64,000 nt of DNA, from assembly GCA_963771305.1 (NCBI GenBank), contig CAVYTS010000033.1, positions 558,001 to 622,000 of the forward strand, read 5' to 3'. The position numbers and the translations under genes were made by a program. How positions within the stretch are numbered: the first letter of the stretch is position 1; each line of letters opens with the position of its first letter. The notes under the pieces were generated by a model, which searched no databases, was not told where the DNA came from, and saw only the letters and a program-made list of their open reading frames with translations. The DNA comes from CAJCIT01 sp963771305. GTDB lineage: Bacteria > Acidobacteriota > Terriglobia > Bryobacterales > Bryobacteraceae. This document shows positions 18,043-27,571 of this stretch, in pieces.

Positions 18043-18247
18043 GCGGCTTCGAATTCTCATGGTCTAACGCTCTCGGCACTGGTTCGCCTTGACGGGACGG
18101 GCCACTTTCTTGAATATCCAGCACCAACATGCCTTCATCCACGATGCTGGCGCGGCGCCAAGGTTGATGTGCGTTTTCAACAGCATATTTTGTTGCAGCA
18201 TCTACGAGCAATAGCGCTACTACTGGAGCACCTCAGCCGGGTCAAAA

Positions 18248-18706
18248 TCAGCGGAACATCCGCAGATCGAATTCAAAATTCTTTGGCTCGTGAAACCTAA
18301 GCTGCCTAAAGTCGGGGTGCGCCGGATTCAGAAGCACATTCCATTCCCCAGGAATCGCAGCCGAAGGAACATAAAGCGCAGCGCTGTTTGCTTCGCGAAT
18401 CCAGTCGTCACCAAAATGCCTCAGCGATTCATCTCTCAGCTGGTTCCAGTCTGGTGGAAGGGATTTCAGATCCAGTCGTTCGGTGCGAAGACGGTCATCG
18501 AGTTCAGCCTCAATTGAGACCAGATCGTCGGGTCTGAGTTTTGGCTCCAGGTTCACGAATGTCTCTACGGCGGCCAAGGCCAATGAGGTCGAGGTGTACA
18601 CCATCCTGACGCCCTTGCTGTTCCAACGTCCGCCATACAAGCGCGCACCTTCTCCAGCGTAAGCCGCGCCGGCGTACCGCCTGCGGCAGATCCTCCAGAT
18701 CTGCAT
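18248..18706 (-). CDS. RES-domain toxin
   Basis: Encodes 152 residues from an ATG at 18706 (MQIWRICRRRYAGAAYAGEG). It contains the RES fold signature ARLYGGRWNSKGVRMVYTST, then LALAAVETFVNL with its Glu, and a C-terminal EWNVLLNPAHPDF. RES toxins degrade or phosphorolyse NAD+. The start codon overlaps the antitoxin stop (TAATG), so the two are translationally coupled. The length is normal and the active-site regions are present. Confidence 0.88.
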   Translation of the reverse strand: MQIWRICRRRYAGAAYAGEGARLYGGRWNSKGVRMVYTSTSLALAAVETFVNLEPKLRPDDLVSIEAELDDRLRTERLDLKSLPPDWNQLRDESLRHFGDDWIREANSAALYVPSAAIPGEWNVLLNPAHPDFRQLRFHEPKNFEFDLRMFR

Positions 18707-19140
18707 TAGCTGTAAACGCCGTATGCGATTCGCCCGAGAATGTCTTCGACCTCTCTGGCACCGACATCGGTGTCCAGCCAGTCCAAGGGAAGTTCGCCAC
18801 CCAAGGCCCGGTTCTGTGTGCGCAGCCACTCCACCGCTTTCTCGGCGTTACCAATCATCTCGACGGCTGTAGCATAAACGCGAGCCAGGCGCACGGTACG
18901 ATCTGATTCGGCAGCCGTGAGTCGCGCATGCTGACTTAAGCGGCGGCTCAGAGTTCGCTGCGGTATACCAAGTCGCTCAGAGATGACCGCGTTCTTTAAA
19001 TCGAGTTTCTCTGCCAGTGCCACGATAGCGCTGGCCGGCAACCCTATGCGGATGAGTTCAGTCAGATCCACGGAGTTCTTGATCGTTCGTCCCAAGACCT
19101 TTCTTCCTCCTAGGACCTCTGCGATTACCTGAGATGTCAT
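18706..19140 (-). CDS. MbcA/ParS/Xre-type antitoxin (DUF2384)
   Basis: Encodes 144 residues. An Xre-like N-terminal region (LTELIRIGLPASAIVALAEK, AVISERLGIPQRTLSRRL) is followed by the DUF2384 toxin-binding domain (AVEMIGNAEKAVEWLRTQNR ALGG, PLDWLDTDVGAREVEDILGR IAYG). It neutralises the adjacent RES toxin and usually represses its own promoter. AAGAGG upstream of the ATG serves as ribosome-binding site. Confidence 0.88.
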   Translation of the reverse strand: MTSQVIAEVLGGRKVLGRTIKNSVDLTELIRIGLPASAIVALAEKLDLKNAVISERLGIPQRTLSRRLSQHARLTAAESDRTVRLARVYATAVEMIGNAEKAVEWLRTQNRALGGELPLDWLDTDVGAREVEDILGRIAYGVYS

Positions 19141-19154
19141 TTAAGCCTCTTGGC

Positions 19155-19164
19155 TATGATCATA
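19155..19164. promoter_or_regulatory. Palindrome in the toxin-antitoxin promoter
   Basis: TATGATCATA is a perfect 10-bp palindrome 15 bp upstream of the antitoxin start codon. Xre-RES operons are autorepressed through palindromes near the promoter, so it is the natural operator candidate. No binding evidence is available from sequence alone. Confidence 0.4.
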
Positions 19165-19298
19165 ACGCCATTTGGCTAGCCTCGCGGACGGTGAGGAACG
19201 TATGCCAAGAAGTACCAAAGAACGGGGACCTTCGTATCCTGAGGCTTCGCCGGGCGAGCGTGCATTCACAAGTCTTGTGAAAGGGCGAGACATCGAGA

Positions 19299-20027
19299 TC
19301 AGAAGGGGCAGTCTCTCGGGCGCCTCCTCCGCGCAAACCGATGTGGTGTCCCGGCACTTGGGACCAAGATCGATTCTGCGTCGCCCAATAGTACTCGGTG
19401 CGGTACCGCCAGTACAAACGTCTTCTCGGCATTGTAGTCCGCTAAGGCGATGACGCGACTGTGTCGCTTCAAGAATCGAAAGACTTCCCTATGCCAGCAC
19501 ATCTCGCGCTCGCAGAAGTTGGCAAAACGGTGTCCCCGGCTAGCCAGATCTTCGACGCGCCGGTAGTTCTTTGAGCGCGCACGATCAACGTTCACCTCCT
19601 TCGGCGCAAGGTCGACTGCCAAGTCGACGTCGCTCAGACGCTTTACCTCGGGTTTCAGCATGCTGCCGAAGAGAACCACCTTCGTCACCTTGGCGAGGAA
19701 ATACGTGTCGCGATTGACCCGTTGCACGCGCTCAAGGAATTGCTGCAGAGCTTTCTCCGCAGTTACTCGCAAGACTCGCCGTGCCGCCGTCGCCGAAGAA
19801 AGAGTCTGTCCGGCTTGGTTGATGGTCCACTCATCGCGTCCGGCTTCTTCAACCAGCCCCTCAGACCTCAAAGCCCCAAGCAGGACGCGTCCGTCGCCGG
19901 CCTCTAGCGAGGCTGCCGCTTCCAAGTCCGCCAATCCAAACTGCAGCCGCGAGCGCCGTCGCCGGAGAGCCTTACGTACCAGAAGCTTGGGAAACGGTCC
20001 AATTGTTTCTTTCGCATCGATGCGCAT
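19299..20027 (-). CDS. Winged-helix/nucleotidyltransferase-domain protein
   Basis: Encodes 242 residues. An N-terminal helical region (LADLEAAASLEAGDGRVLLG ALRSEGLVEE) looks like a winged helix. The second half holds a pol-beta-type nucleotidyltransferase core: VVLFGSMLKPEVKRLSDVDL AVDL, with the Gly-Ser and Asp-x-Asp of the MNT/MenA superfamily. Such proteins can be toxins, antitoxins or resistance enzymes. I see no HEPN partner. The C-terminal 25 residues look unusual, and the gene may have been truncated or shifted at its end. Confidence 0.65.
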   Translation of the reverse strand: MRIDAKETIGPFPKLLVRKALRRRRSRLQFGLADLEAAASLEAGDGRVLLGALRSEGLVEEAGRDEWTINQAGQTLSSATAARRVLRVTAEKALQQFLERVQRVNRDTYFLAKVTKVVLFGSMLKPEVKRLSDVDLAVDLAPKEVNVDRARSKNYRRVEDLASRGHRFANFCEREMCWHREVFRFLKRHSRVIALADYNAEKTFVLAVPHRVLLGDAESILVPSAGTPHRFARRRRPRDCPF

Positions 20028-20257
20028 TTCGCTTCAGCATAAACCAGCTATGCGGAAGGTGGGAGGATGCGGCCGATGTCTACCACGATTCAGGACGAGT
20101 TAGGTAATTCTACGGGGTTGCGGCCTAACCGCGCTTGTTCCGGCCGGATCAAAGACGATAACGAGACTTAACGGGCAGAATCCGTTCAAACTATTGTAAC
20201 AACTAGACTTAAATACCAAACGGAGGCGTCAGCCGTGTTCTCTTGTGTGAGCGTAGG

Positions 20258-21322
20258 TCAGGGCTTTATCTGGTTCTCTGACGCCCACACCGTTTCCGGT
20301 ACGCATGTCGTGGGTTTAAACGTCGCGTCTCCCGTCACCATGTAACGCCTTCGGCCGATGATGTGAACAGATAGGCTTCTGTCGCGGATCGTTTCCAGCA
20401 ACCTTCGGGTCTCTTCCGGCGCTGATAGGGTTGCAGTCTCCCTCCCGCTTTTGCTGTCAAGGATAACGGTCATGGTTGCGAACCAGGCAACGGGCCTGCA
20501 GATCGTCCCATCAGACAGGGTCAGTTCCGGATTCTCCGACTGGGCTACGTTTGCCCAGTTGACGGCCCGCAGTTTTGAACTAAACAGCGGAGAATCGTTC
20601 GACAAGTCGTCTTCAATGGGATTGCGTCCTCGCGCAGGCAGAGTGGGCACTTGGTTCGGCCTGTTCGTAAATCGGGTGTAAAGCGGAAAACTGCGCTGTC
20701 CGTGCCCGCCTTTTACTAGGTGCCAACGACCCTCACGGGCCTCGTAGAGTGACGTGATCCAGTACCCGTCATCGTAGGCTTGTCGAATCAGTTCTGCCCG
20801 ACCGTCACCGTCGAGATCTACAAGATCCTTGACTCCTCTGTTGTCGATTTCGAAGTATCCGTCCATCTCGCACGGAATCGGGCGACCTTCATGATCAAAC
20901 ATCAACGTAACGATCGACATCGTAGGAGACAACCCGACTCCGCCACTACTCGACGCAAAGATGAGATCGAGGGTGCCACTATTGTCGAGATCAGCAGTAT
21001 AGAAGCCTCCGCCGAAGGAGTTCCAATGGCCTTCAAAGCTCCACTCGGCGCCGTCACGGTCTCTCCCCTTAATCAGGAGCCTGCCATGCTCCTCGAGACG
21101 AATCATTGCATTACCAAAGTTGGCAGTTGTCCCGGCTTCAAACTTTATCGGAATTTGTTGCTGGTGAAATCGATGCGCAAGCTCCGCTTCTCCAAGTGGC
21201 AAGTATCGTTTCATGTATGCTCCGCACGTGGTCGATAGAAGGAGTGTTGCGTAAAAGGTAAGCAGTGCCGGATGAACAACACTTCGGGCAAGAACAGAGG
21301 TGAGAAGCCTAAGTAGGGTCAA
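20258..21322 (-). CDS. Secreted FG-GAP-like protein
   Basis: Encodes 354 residues with an N-terminal hydrophobic stretch (VVHPALLTFYATLLLSTTCG A) acting as signal or lipoprotein-like anchor. Two Asp-rich repeats, FYTADLDNSGTLDLIFAS and DLVDLDGDGRAELIRQAYDD, are FG-GAP/VCBS calcium-binding loops. The remainder (MTVILDSKSGRETATLSAPE, SLSVHIIGRRRYMVTGDATF) is not recognised. It is probably extracytoplasmic. It stands alone and downstream of a gene-poor region. Confidence 0.6.
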   Translation of the reverse strand: MTLLRLLTSVLARSVVHPALLTFYATLLLSTTCGAYMKRYLPLGEAELAHRFHQQQIPIKFEAGTTANFGNAMIRLEEHGRLLIKGRDRDGAEWSFEGHWNSFGGGFYTADLDNSGTLDLIFASSSGGVGLSPTMSIVTLMFDHEGRPIPCEMDGYFEIDNRGVKDLVDLDGDGRAELIRQAYDDGYWITSLYEAREGRWHLVKGGHGQRSFPLYTRFTNRPNQVPTLPARGRNPIEDDLSNDSPLFSSKLRAVNWANVAQSENPELTLSDGTICRPVAWFATMTVILDSKSGRETATLSAPEETRRLLETIRDRSLSVHIIGRRRYMVTGDATFKPTTCVPETVWASENQIKP

Positions 21323-21445
21323 GGGTTACTCTCAAAGCAACGAAACCGCAAACAACAGCAGGGCTGAATTCAGTCTGAGTCTATACCCTTGCGGAAAGTT
21401 GCTGAATGCGCGGGTGCGCGAGTTTCGATCGTTTTGTCTCGGGAA

Positions 21446-21464
21446 ACGGCGTTGTCGTCTGTAA
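21446..21464 (+). repeat. Dispersed repeat fragment
   Basis: ACGGCGTTGTCGTCTGTAA, one base different from the core shared by copies at 25367, 35789, 49527 and 52785. Probably a decayed mobile-element end. Confidence 0.5.
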
Positions 21465-21541
21465 TCGCGCCGGGGTCGCCGGCACGTTGACTGGATACTT
21501 CGCCGTCTGCCTCGTCGCGATATCGGATTACGCTCGGCTGT

Positions 21542-22456
21542 TCAGGCGTAGTCTTCGTCCCGTCCCATCTCGCTGTGAGCAGCATAGCGAAGAGACGGCC
21601 CGGCTAAATGGCACTTCCCCTTGCGTGAATCACCTGCCCCGTCAAATGCCGAGCGGCATTCGCTGGCGAGGAAGACTATCACGCGAGCGGCATCGTCCGG
21701 TAGATTGAATTTTGCAACTCCCGACGGCACGCTCCATTCACGGCGCATTTGCTCGGTCATCCAACCCGTATCGGTTGCGCCATCAACGGCGTTGACCGTA
21801 ATGCCGAGACGAGCCAACTCAGACGCCAAGCTTAGAGTAAAGGCTTCAATTGCGCCTTTAGTTGCGACGTAGGCCAACTCGCCCGGCATCGGTCCCCAGT
21901 CCTGGCCAGAGCTCATGCTGATGATATGACCACTCAACCGGCCCAGTGCTTTAGCCCGTCTGGCGAATCCCACGGCCAACAAGAAGGTGGCACGCATGTT
22001 TACGGCGTAGTGCGCATGAAGCGTGGCTGCATCGAGCAGTTCAAACCCGCCACGAGTGGAGTGGGCCGCGTTGTTCACCAAAACGTCGGGCAAGCCCAGC
22101 CACTCCTGCGCAGCATCCAAGACCTGCGCCGCGCTATCTGGATGGGCCAAGTCGATTTCCAAACGCCGCACCTTCACGCCTGAGCTGAGCAGCGCTTGCT
22201 CCAGAGCCATGGGGCCGTTCTCGTCAACCCCGTGCGGCTGTTCTCGATCATAAGCTTGCCAGGTAGTGAACAAAATATTCGCCCCTTGCATCGCCAGCGC
22301 ACGGCAGGTTGCCGCGCCAATGCCGTTGCCACGACTGGCCCCGGTGATAAGCGCGAACTTTCCTTTAAGGTCGGGATAGATAGCGTGACTCAGTGCACCA
22401 CCCAGCAAAGTAGAGCGTAACAGTGACGGTGAGATACCGCAGGCATCTGTCCTCAA
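21542..22456 (-). CDS. Short-chain dehydrogenase/reductase, frameshifted at the C-terminus
   Basis: NAD(P)-dependent oxidoreductase of the classical SDR type. The Rossmann motif is KFALITGASRGNGIGAATCR, with NNAAH for NNAG, a catalytic Ser-Tyr-Lys set in SMSSGQDWGPMPGELAYVAT K, and NAVDGATDTGWM after it. At about 21663 an indel moves the end out of frame; the other frame gives ANAARHLTGQVIHARGSAI with a stop at 21604-21606, the normal SDR C-terminus. As written, an aberrant 40-residue tail replaces it. The N-terminal 25 residues before YPDLKGKFALITG look non-native, so the true start is probably near 22390. Confidence 0.8.
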   Translation of the reverse strand: MRTDACGISPSLLRSTLLGGALSHAIYPDLKGKFALITGASRGNGIGAATCRALAMQGANILFTTWQAYDREQPHGVDENGPMALEQALLSSGVKVRRLEIDLAHPDSAAQVLDAAQEWLGLPDVLVNNAAHSTRGGFELLDAATLHAHYAVNMRATFLLAVGFARRAKALGRLSGHIISMSSGQDWGPMPGELAYVATKGAIEAFTLSLASELARLGITVNAVDGATDTGWMTEQMRREWSVPSGVAKFNLPDDAARVIVFLASECRSAFDGAGDSRKGKCHLAGPSLRYAAHSEMGRDEDYA

Positions 22457-22593
22457 ATCCGGCCGCCGCCAAGGCTAGGGCTACCCATGCGGTTCGAGGT
22501 CGGGTCTTCATTTGATCCCCACAGCACAAAGATACGGCAAGGGGCATCAGTACGCGTGTACCCGAACGCTTAGACCTGACCGAAAATTCGGGG

Positions 22594-23538
22594 ATGGCAA
22601 AGAAAAAACACAAGCGTTCCCCAAAAGCTGTCCTGCGGTTGCCCGATCTGGAGCAATCGAAATCTTCCGTTCTCAATAGCCTGCCATCCCCGAACTCGCG
22701 GAGGTCGTATGATCACGCGATCCGCGAGTTCATCGATTGGTACTGTTCCGAACCGCGGCTTGCGCTGAATCGAACAGTCGTCACCCGGTACCGGATCTGC
22801 CTTGAGCAGGCGCACTATTCCTCGGCCACGATCAATCTTCGGCTCGCAGCAGTCCGAAGGCTTGCTTACGAGGCAGCCGACTCCGGACTGCTGAGCCCAG
22901 AGCTGGCGGCCGGCATCCGCCGCGTCAAGGGCGCAAAGAGACTTGGCGTTCGGATCGGGAATTGGTTAACTGCTGATCAGGGGAACCGATTGCTTCAAGC
23001 CTTGGATCGCGACACTCTTCGGGGTAAGCGCGATTATGCAATCCTTGCTCTGTTGCTCGGATGTGGTCTCCGCCGCGCTGAACTAGCCGCGACGACGGTT
23101 CGGGATCTTCAACAACGAGAAGAGCACTGGGTCTTCGCCGACCTAATTGGCAAGGGCGGGCACATCAGGACGGTCCCCGTACCGGGGTGGATTGAGAAGG
23201 CAGTCGAGAACTGGCTCACCGTTGCCAACATTACCGACGGTCCGATATTTAGATCAATTAACAAGGCGGGACGAATTGCCGAAACGGGATTTAGCCCGAA
23301 GGTCATCTGGACCGTTGTTAAGAAAGTCTGTTCGAAGTGCGGCTTAGCAAACGTGGCGCCCCATGACCTCCGCCGCAGTTGCGCCCGTTTGTGTCATGAG
23401 GCCGGCGGAGAGCTGGAGCAGATACAATTCCTGCTCGGACACGTGAGCGTCCAAACAACAGAGCGCTATCTCGGGTGCAAACAGCGACTACGAAATGCGG
23501 TCAATGATGGCATAGGACTCGCATCCGATCCAGAGTGA
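22594..23538 (+). CDS. Tyrosine recombinase (XerC/D-like)
   Basis: Encodes 314 residues. A SAM-like core-binding domain (NSRRSYDHAIREFIDWYC) precedes the catalytic domain with LGCGLRRAELAATTVRDL (Arg), PHDLRRSCARLCHEAGGELE (His-x-x-Arg), QFLLGHVSVQTTERYLG (His and Tyr). All catalytic residues are present and the length is normal. It could be a mobile-element integrase rather than the housekeeping dimer-resolution enzyme, since the surroundings are accessory. A small zinc-ribbon gene follows. Confidence 0.88.
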   Translation: MAKKKHKRSPKAVLRLPDLEQSKSSVLNSLPSPNSRRSYDHAIREFIDWYCSEPRLALNRTVVTRYRICLEQAHYSSATINLRLAAVRRLAYEAADSGLLSPELAAGIRRVKGAKRLGVRIGNWLTADQGNRLLQALDRDTLRGKRDYAILALLLGCGLRRAELAATTVRDLQQREEHWVFADLIGKGGHIRTVPVPGWIEKAVENWLTVANITDGPIFRSINKAGRIAETGFSPKVIWTVVKKVCSKCGLANVAPHDLRRSCARLCHEAGGELEQIQFLLGHVSVQTTERYLGCKQRLRNAVNDGIGLASDPE

Positions 23539-23597
23539 CACCTTTATTGTTCTCCGCAACTCCTGATACATAGACAACGGCAATACAATGGTCCGAC

Positions 23598-23990
23598 GTG
23601 GCTTCTGGTGATTCCAATAGAGTGTGGTTCCCCGAGATGATCGAGACACTGCGTACGCGGTGGCATCAGGATCTGTCCTTCACCGAGATCATCGAACTGC
23701 GGAACGATCTCAACGAGATGCTCCAACAGATCCGCATACAGCGTCACATTCGGCCGCCAGTCTTCAAGTGTCCAAAATGCGGGCAGATTAGCGAAGGCGC
23801 GCCGTCAGAAGTCAGCGTTCGCGCCATGATCCTATCGGTGATTCGTTTCAACATCGCCGCAACAACGCCAACACGTGCCCTTGAAAAGCGCTGGGATGCA
23901 TATCGAAAGCAGAACTCGGTTGATCTTTACGGCAAGGTTGTAAGATCAAGCTCTGCACAGAGCGGCTGCAGTCACCCTGCTGGACGTTGA
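23598..23990 (+). CDS. Small zinc-ribbon hypothetical protein
   Basis: Encodes 130 residues. The first half is helical (FPEMIETLRTRWHQDLSFTE, LRNDLNEMLQQIRIQRHI). A CPKCG half-ribbon is followed by PSEVSVRAMILSVIRF, ALEKRWDAYRKQNSVDLYGK. No second cysteine pair is obvious. I recognise the layout as a recurrent hypothetical but know no function. The last 15 residues look degenerate, so the natural end may be near NSVDLYGKVV. It lies 60 bp downstream of the recombinase gene, same strand. Confidence 0.55.
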   Translation: MASGDSNRVWFPEMIETLRTRWHQDLSFTEIIELRNDLNEMLQQIRIQRHIRPPVFKCPKCGQISEGAPSEVSVRAMILSVIRFNIAATTPTRALEKRWDAYRKQNSVDLYGKVVRSSSAQSGCSHPAGR

Positions 23991-24314
23991 GAAGATTGCG
24001 TACGCAGTCCAGCCTTTGATGGTTGGCATCCTGGCGACTCGTTCTCCGCAATGACATACGATAACGCCATCTCACGGTCTCTATATGCCAAAGCCTAGAG
24101 CCATCGCCGAAAAAGGACTGTCGGCATTGCGGCGTTCCCGCAAAAAGGGTCGTCAAGAGCGGGACAGAAGGGCGATCCGCAACGTAGTTCGTGCAAGGTG
24201 TAGTTTCAGCCTTTCGGCGGTGGAGCTGGAATATTACAGGCTATGCGTCGGCCGAGCCTGTGCAAATGGATGCGTTCGCGGGAACATTCTTGGGCGCTCC
24301 ACCGTCAGCGTCAT

Positions 24315-25312
24315 TTGGACTTCTTAACCAGAGTCGGCGGCCCTGCCGCCTTCCTCCTTTGCTGCTCTATCTTGTGGTTCGGAGGAAGTCCCTTCGGACG
24401 TGCACTTGACGCTCGCCGTCTCGAAGTCTCCCGCCGTTTACCACATAGGCGAGAGGATCGTCTGCGAGTTATCATTTTCGGCATCTACAAGAGAAAAGTA
24501 CGGGATCAGCAACACCGGCGAGCCGAGGGGCAGCTGGGGTGCGATTCCTGATAAATTCATCGCTAATCCCCACAACGGAACAGTAGATCCGCACATCGAT
24601 CTAAGCCGACAACTAGGATTCCTGCTGGCCGGATCTACCCTCATGAGCTACGACAAGCTATCGTCCGAGCCGCATGTCCTCAAGACCGACCTCAATGAAT
24701 GGCTGCGCTTTGACAGGCCTGGCGTCTATTGGTTGCAGGTGGAGTCATCGCGAGTCTCAATTTTCCATGAGCAAGTCTCATCGGCGTGGGTGAACCGGCT
24801 GGTCGTGAATTCAAACAAAATCGAGATTACAGTTCTGCCTGCCGACGCCGCATGGATTTCGGGCGAGATGAACGACATAAAAGGGATCCTGGACTCGTCT
24901 TCGTCGAGGGCAGACCAGAAGACCATTGCTGCCTCGCGCTTGCGATATCTGAATACCGAGTCGTCAATGACAGAGATGATCCGACGGCTTCCCGAGACGG
25001 TCGACGAACCGTGCCACTACGCGCTCTACGAAGGGCTGCTCGAATTCGTCGTGGCGAAACGCGGCCATCGGGATGCTTCAGCAAACGCTTCATGGCGCGG
25101 CCACTCGCGTATCATGGGACGCCGTGGATCTACTAACGACGCTGACCCTTCTGCACGAGTACGAAAACCGGCCGAACGGAGCCTTCTACCGCTGCTTAAG
25201 AAGCTTGCACTTTCCAGCCAGCATCCGGGTCGACTGGGCTGGCGGAGACCTTCGCACGGTAGCATCAGCTCACTGGTGCGAGATAGAACCAGCGGGTTGC
25301 GCGAAGAACTGA
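24315..25312 (+). pseudogene. Secreted hypothetical protein with two frameshifts
   Basis: A signal-peptide-like start (LDFLTRVGGPAAFLLCCSIL W) lies in one frame. One base too many near 24392 moves the sense to VHLTLAVSKSPAVYHIGERI, which continues through FDRPGVYWLQVESSRVSIF and MTEMIRRLPETVDEPCHYAL. A second indel near 25075 shifts it to LLTTLTLLHEYENRPNGAFY, ending at 25312. The protein would be an extracytoplasmic beta-rich protein of unknown function. From 23991 to 24310 I see nothing coded. Confidence 0.55.
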
Positions 25313-25366
25313 CCTTCGAAGATCACCGGCGACTTATGGATGCTAAAGCGCGACCCATGCGGCTCT

Positions 25367-25396
25367 TTACCGACGACAACGCCGTATATCAGTCCC
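25367..25396 (-). repeat. Dispersed repeat copy
   Basis: TTACCGACGACAACGCCGT followed by ATATCAGTCCC; same core, opposite orientation, as copies at 35789 and 52785. It marks the point where similarity of the preceding gene is lost. Confidence 0.55.
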
Positions 25397-25609
25397 TATC
25401 CGCGTGGGCTTAGATGCTGCCAATCACTCTTGGCGGCTGAGTCGCACATGTACGACATGACCGCAAAGTGGGTCCATAAACACGGCGCTACCGAGGACCG
25501 ACGCGCTATAGGTTTGTGCCGAGACGGAAGCCGGATCATGCCCGCTCAGTTTCAGGCTTGAGCCGCGAAGCAGCTGATCAGACCCGTCCACCGCGCCCAC
25601 GAATCGCCT

Positions 25610-25738
25610 TTACGCGGTTCCGGCCAACGGCTTCTTGGCTGGATCTTTGTCGTGCTTCTTCTGCTCGCCTTGTTTCTGTTTTGTCAACTGTTGTTGCTTG
25701 TTCTTTTCCTTATCTTTCTTGCCACCCTTGTCTCCCAT
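25610..25738 (-). CDS. 42-residue lysine-rich small protein
   Basis: Begins MGDKGGKKDKEKNKQQQLTK and ends PAKKPLAGTA; about a quarter is lysine. AAGGAG lies 7-8 bases before the ATG, a better ribosome-binding site than most genes here. I recall very similar short MGDKGGKKDKEK proteins in other bacteria, usually annotated hypothetical. It is probably disordered and may bind nucleic acid, which is inference from composition. The opposite strand gives only a leucine-rich artefact. Confidence 0.7.
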   Translation of the reverse strand: MGDKGGKKDKEKNKQQQLTKQKQGEQKKHDKDPAKKPLAGTA

Positions 25739-26172
25739 GCCTGCTCCTTATTCAGCGATTGCGACTTGAAGTCTGGATTCGCTGCGGCGTTGATCAACCA
25801 ACGCTACCACAATTTGCAGTCAGGAAGACTCACTGCAACCGGGACCGTCAATTTGCATCTCACGGCGGCTCGATTCGCACGATTACGGACGCAGTTTCCG
25901 AGTAACGGCGTCATCCGCCCGAAGCCAAGCTTCCCTCCGATAACTACCCCTCGGCGGCCGAGTCAGTCGATGGCTCTGCGGAGCACGTCGGTAAATCCTT
26001 GGCGACCAGGCAGGAGCAAGACACCCAGCGCTTGATAGCCTAATGTCAAGCGTGAAGGACAAATCCGGTCCGCGGAAAGGGTAGAAGCCCACCTGTAAGG
26101 CAGTCTGACTTCGCGAAACTTCTTTCAGCCCGAAAATGCGGACGGCGGGCGCTTAGATGAAAGGAGTTCGCA
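25739..26172. other. Intergenic region upstream of the ankyrin gene
   Basis: Both flanking genes have clear ribosome-binding sites at its ends (AAGGAG for each). Nothing between is convincingly coding. Confidence 0.4.
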
Positions 26173-27435
26173 ATGTCAAACCAATTCTCCGCTGCTACGC
26201 GTACCCTTCCGGATCACCCGAATCTTCGTCACCTGAAGGACCAGGCTAAGGAATTGTTAAAGACGGGCAGCGCCCGTTCTCTTGCTGATGCACAGCTGAA
26301 GATCGCTCGTGAGTACGGATTCCCGAGCTGGCCTAAATTGAAGTCGCTCGTGGATTCGCTTGAGGAAGCTGGACAGCTTAAGGATGCGATCGACGGGAAC
26401 GATCTACCCTTAGTTGAATCCATGATGTTACGGAATCGAGCCTTGCATAAAGCACCACTAGGCTACGCGAAGGACGGGCCTCTTACCTGGGTTGCGGAGT
26501 GTAGAGTGCCGTACATGCCGCCAGACCAAACGCGTTTGGCCATGGCAAAGTGGATGATTGAGGCTGGGTCGGACGTTCATCAAGGGGGCGATGCTCCGCT
26601 GATGCGCGCCGCACTTTCCGGCGAGCGAATACCAATGATGGAATTGCTCGTCGCTTATGGCGCAGACGTCAACGCAGCCTGGCATGGCGACTACCCCATC
26701 CTGTTTGCCGCCTGTGAGACGCTAAGCCCAGTCAGCTTGAAATGGTTGTTGGATCATGGTGCGGACCCGAATTGCGGGACCGGGACGGCATGGAAGGCTC
26801 GCGGGATTCCACACCCAGGTACGGCTCTTGACTATCTGCTGGGCACCTATGTCCGCGATCCCGACCTGCTCAATGCTTGCATAGAGATTTTGCTTCGGGC
26901 CGGCGGGAAATCCAAACATGAGTCGCCTGCGGTATTAGCGGTCGTTCGCGGAAGCATGACAGAATTGGCCGAACTGCTGGATGCAAATCCAGATCTGCTC
27001 CAGCAACGATTTTCCGATCTTGATTTCGGCACAACGGCAGCACGTATGCTTACCTTGCGGGGCGGAACGCTGCTACACGTGGCGGCCGAGTTCCAAAACA
27101 TTCATGCTGCCCGGCTCCTTTTGGATCGCGGCGCTGACGTCAATGCGACAGCGACGGTGGATGAGGCCGGAATAGGCGGGCAGACGCCTATCTTCCATGC
27201 AGCGACACAGCGGGACGACGCTGGGCTGCCGCTCGTGCAATTGTTGGTGGAGCGCGGTGCCGATCTTACTGTTCGTGCCAAGCTCCCAGGCCACTATGAG
27301 GCCCCAGGTGAAGTGTTGGAATGTACACCGGTTGAATACGCGTTGCGTTTTCCGGGAAACCTGGGACCGACGTCGGTGTACCTTAAGGAACGTACGCAAT
27401 TTGGCGGAATGTCGAGTCGGTTAGGGACTGAGTAA
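26173..27435 (+). CDS. Ankyrin-repeat protein
   Basis: Encodes 420 residues, AAGGAG upstream of the ATG. The N-terminal part (HPNLRHLKDQAKELLKTGSA, DAQLKIAREYGFPSWPKLKS L) is a helical module common before ankyrin repeats in bacterial proteins. Ankyrin repeats follow: MAKWMIEAGSDVHQGGDAPL, MELLVAYGADVNAAWHGDYP, LKWLLDHGADPNCG, HAARLLLDRGADVNAT and VQLLVERGADLTV. There is no signal or membrane segment, so it is probably cytoplasmic and acts in protein-protein binding. No partner gene is adjacent. Confidence 0.88.
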   Translation: MSNQFSAATRTLPDHPNLRHLKDQAKELLKTGSARSLADAQLKIAREYGFPSWPKLKSLVDSLEEAGQLKDAIDGNDLPLVESMMLRNRALHKAPLGYAKDGPLTWVAECRVPYMPPDQTRLAMAKWMIEAGSDVHQGGDAPLMRAALSGERIPMMELLVAYGADVNAAWHGDYPILFAACETLSPVSLKWLLDHGADPNCGTGTAWKARGIPHPGTALDYLLGTYVRDPDLLNACIEILLRAGGKSKHESPAVLAVVRGSMTELAELLDANPDLLQQRFSDLDFGTTAARMLTLRGGTLLHVAAEFQNIHAARLLLDRGADVNATATVDEAGIGGQTPIFHAATQRDDAGLPLVQLLVERGADLTVRAKLPGHYEAPGEVLECTPVEYALRFPGNLGPTSVYLKERTQFGGMSSRLGTE

Positions 27436-27571
27436 CGGCGAAGTGTTTATCTGGGCCAGTTGGTGGATTGTCAGCCACTCGTACAGGGCTCGCATTGATC
27501 TCACACGGCTCCAGTCCGGTAACTTGCCACAAACGGCGTTCTGGGAGATTGCTCGGTATAGGACGGTGAAG

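Noticed and set aside
25652..26035. Leucine-rich membrane-like frame on the plus strand
   Set aside because: It is the complement of the lysine-rich small protein; Lys codons read backwards give Leu/Phe.
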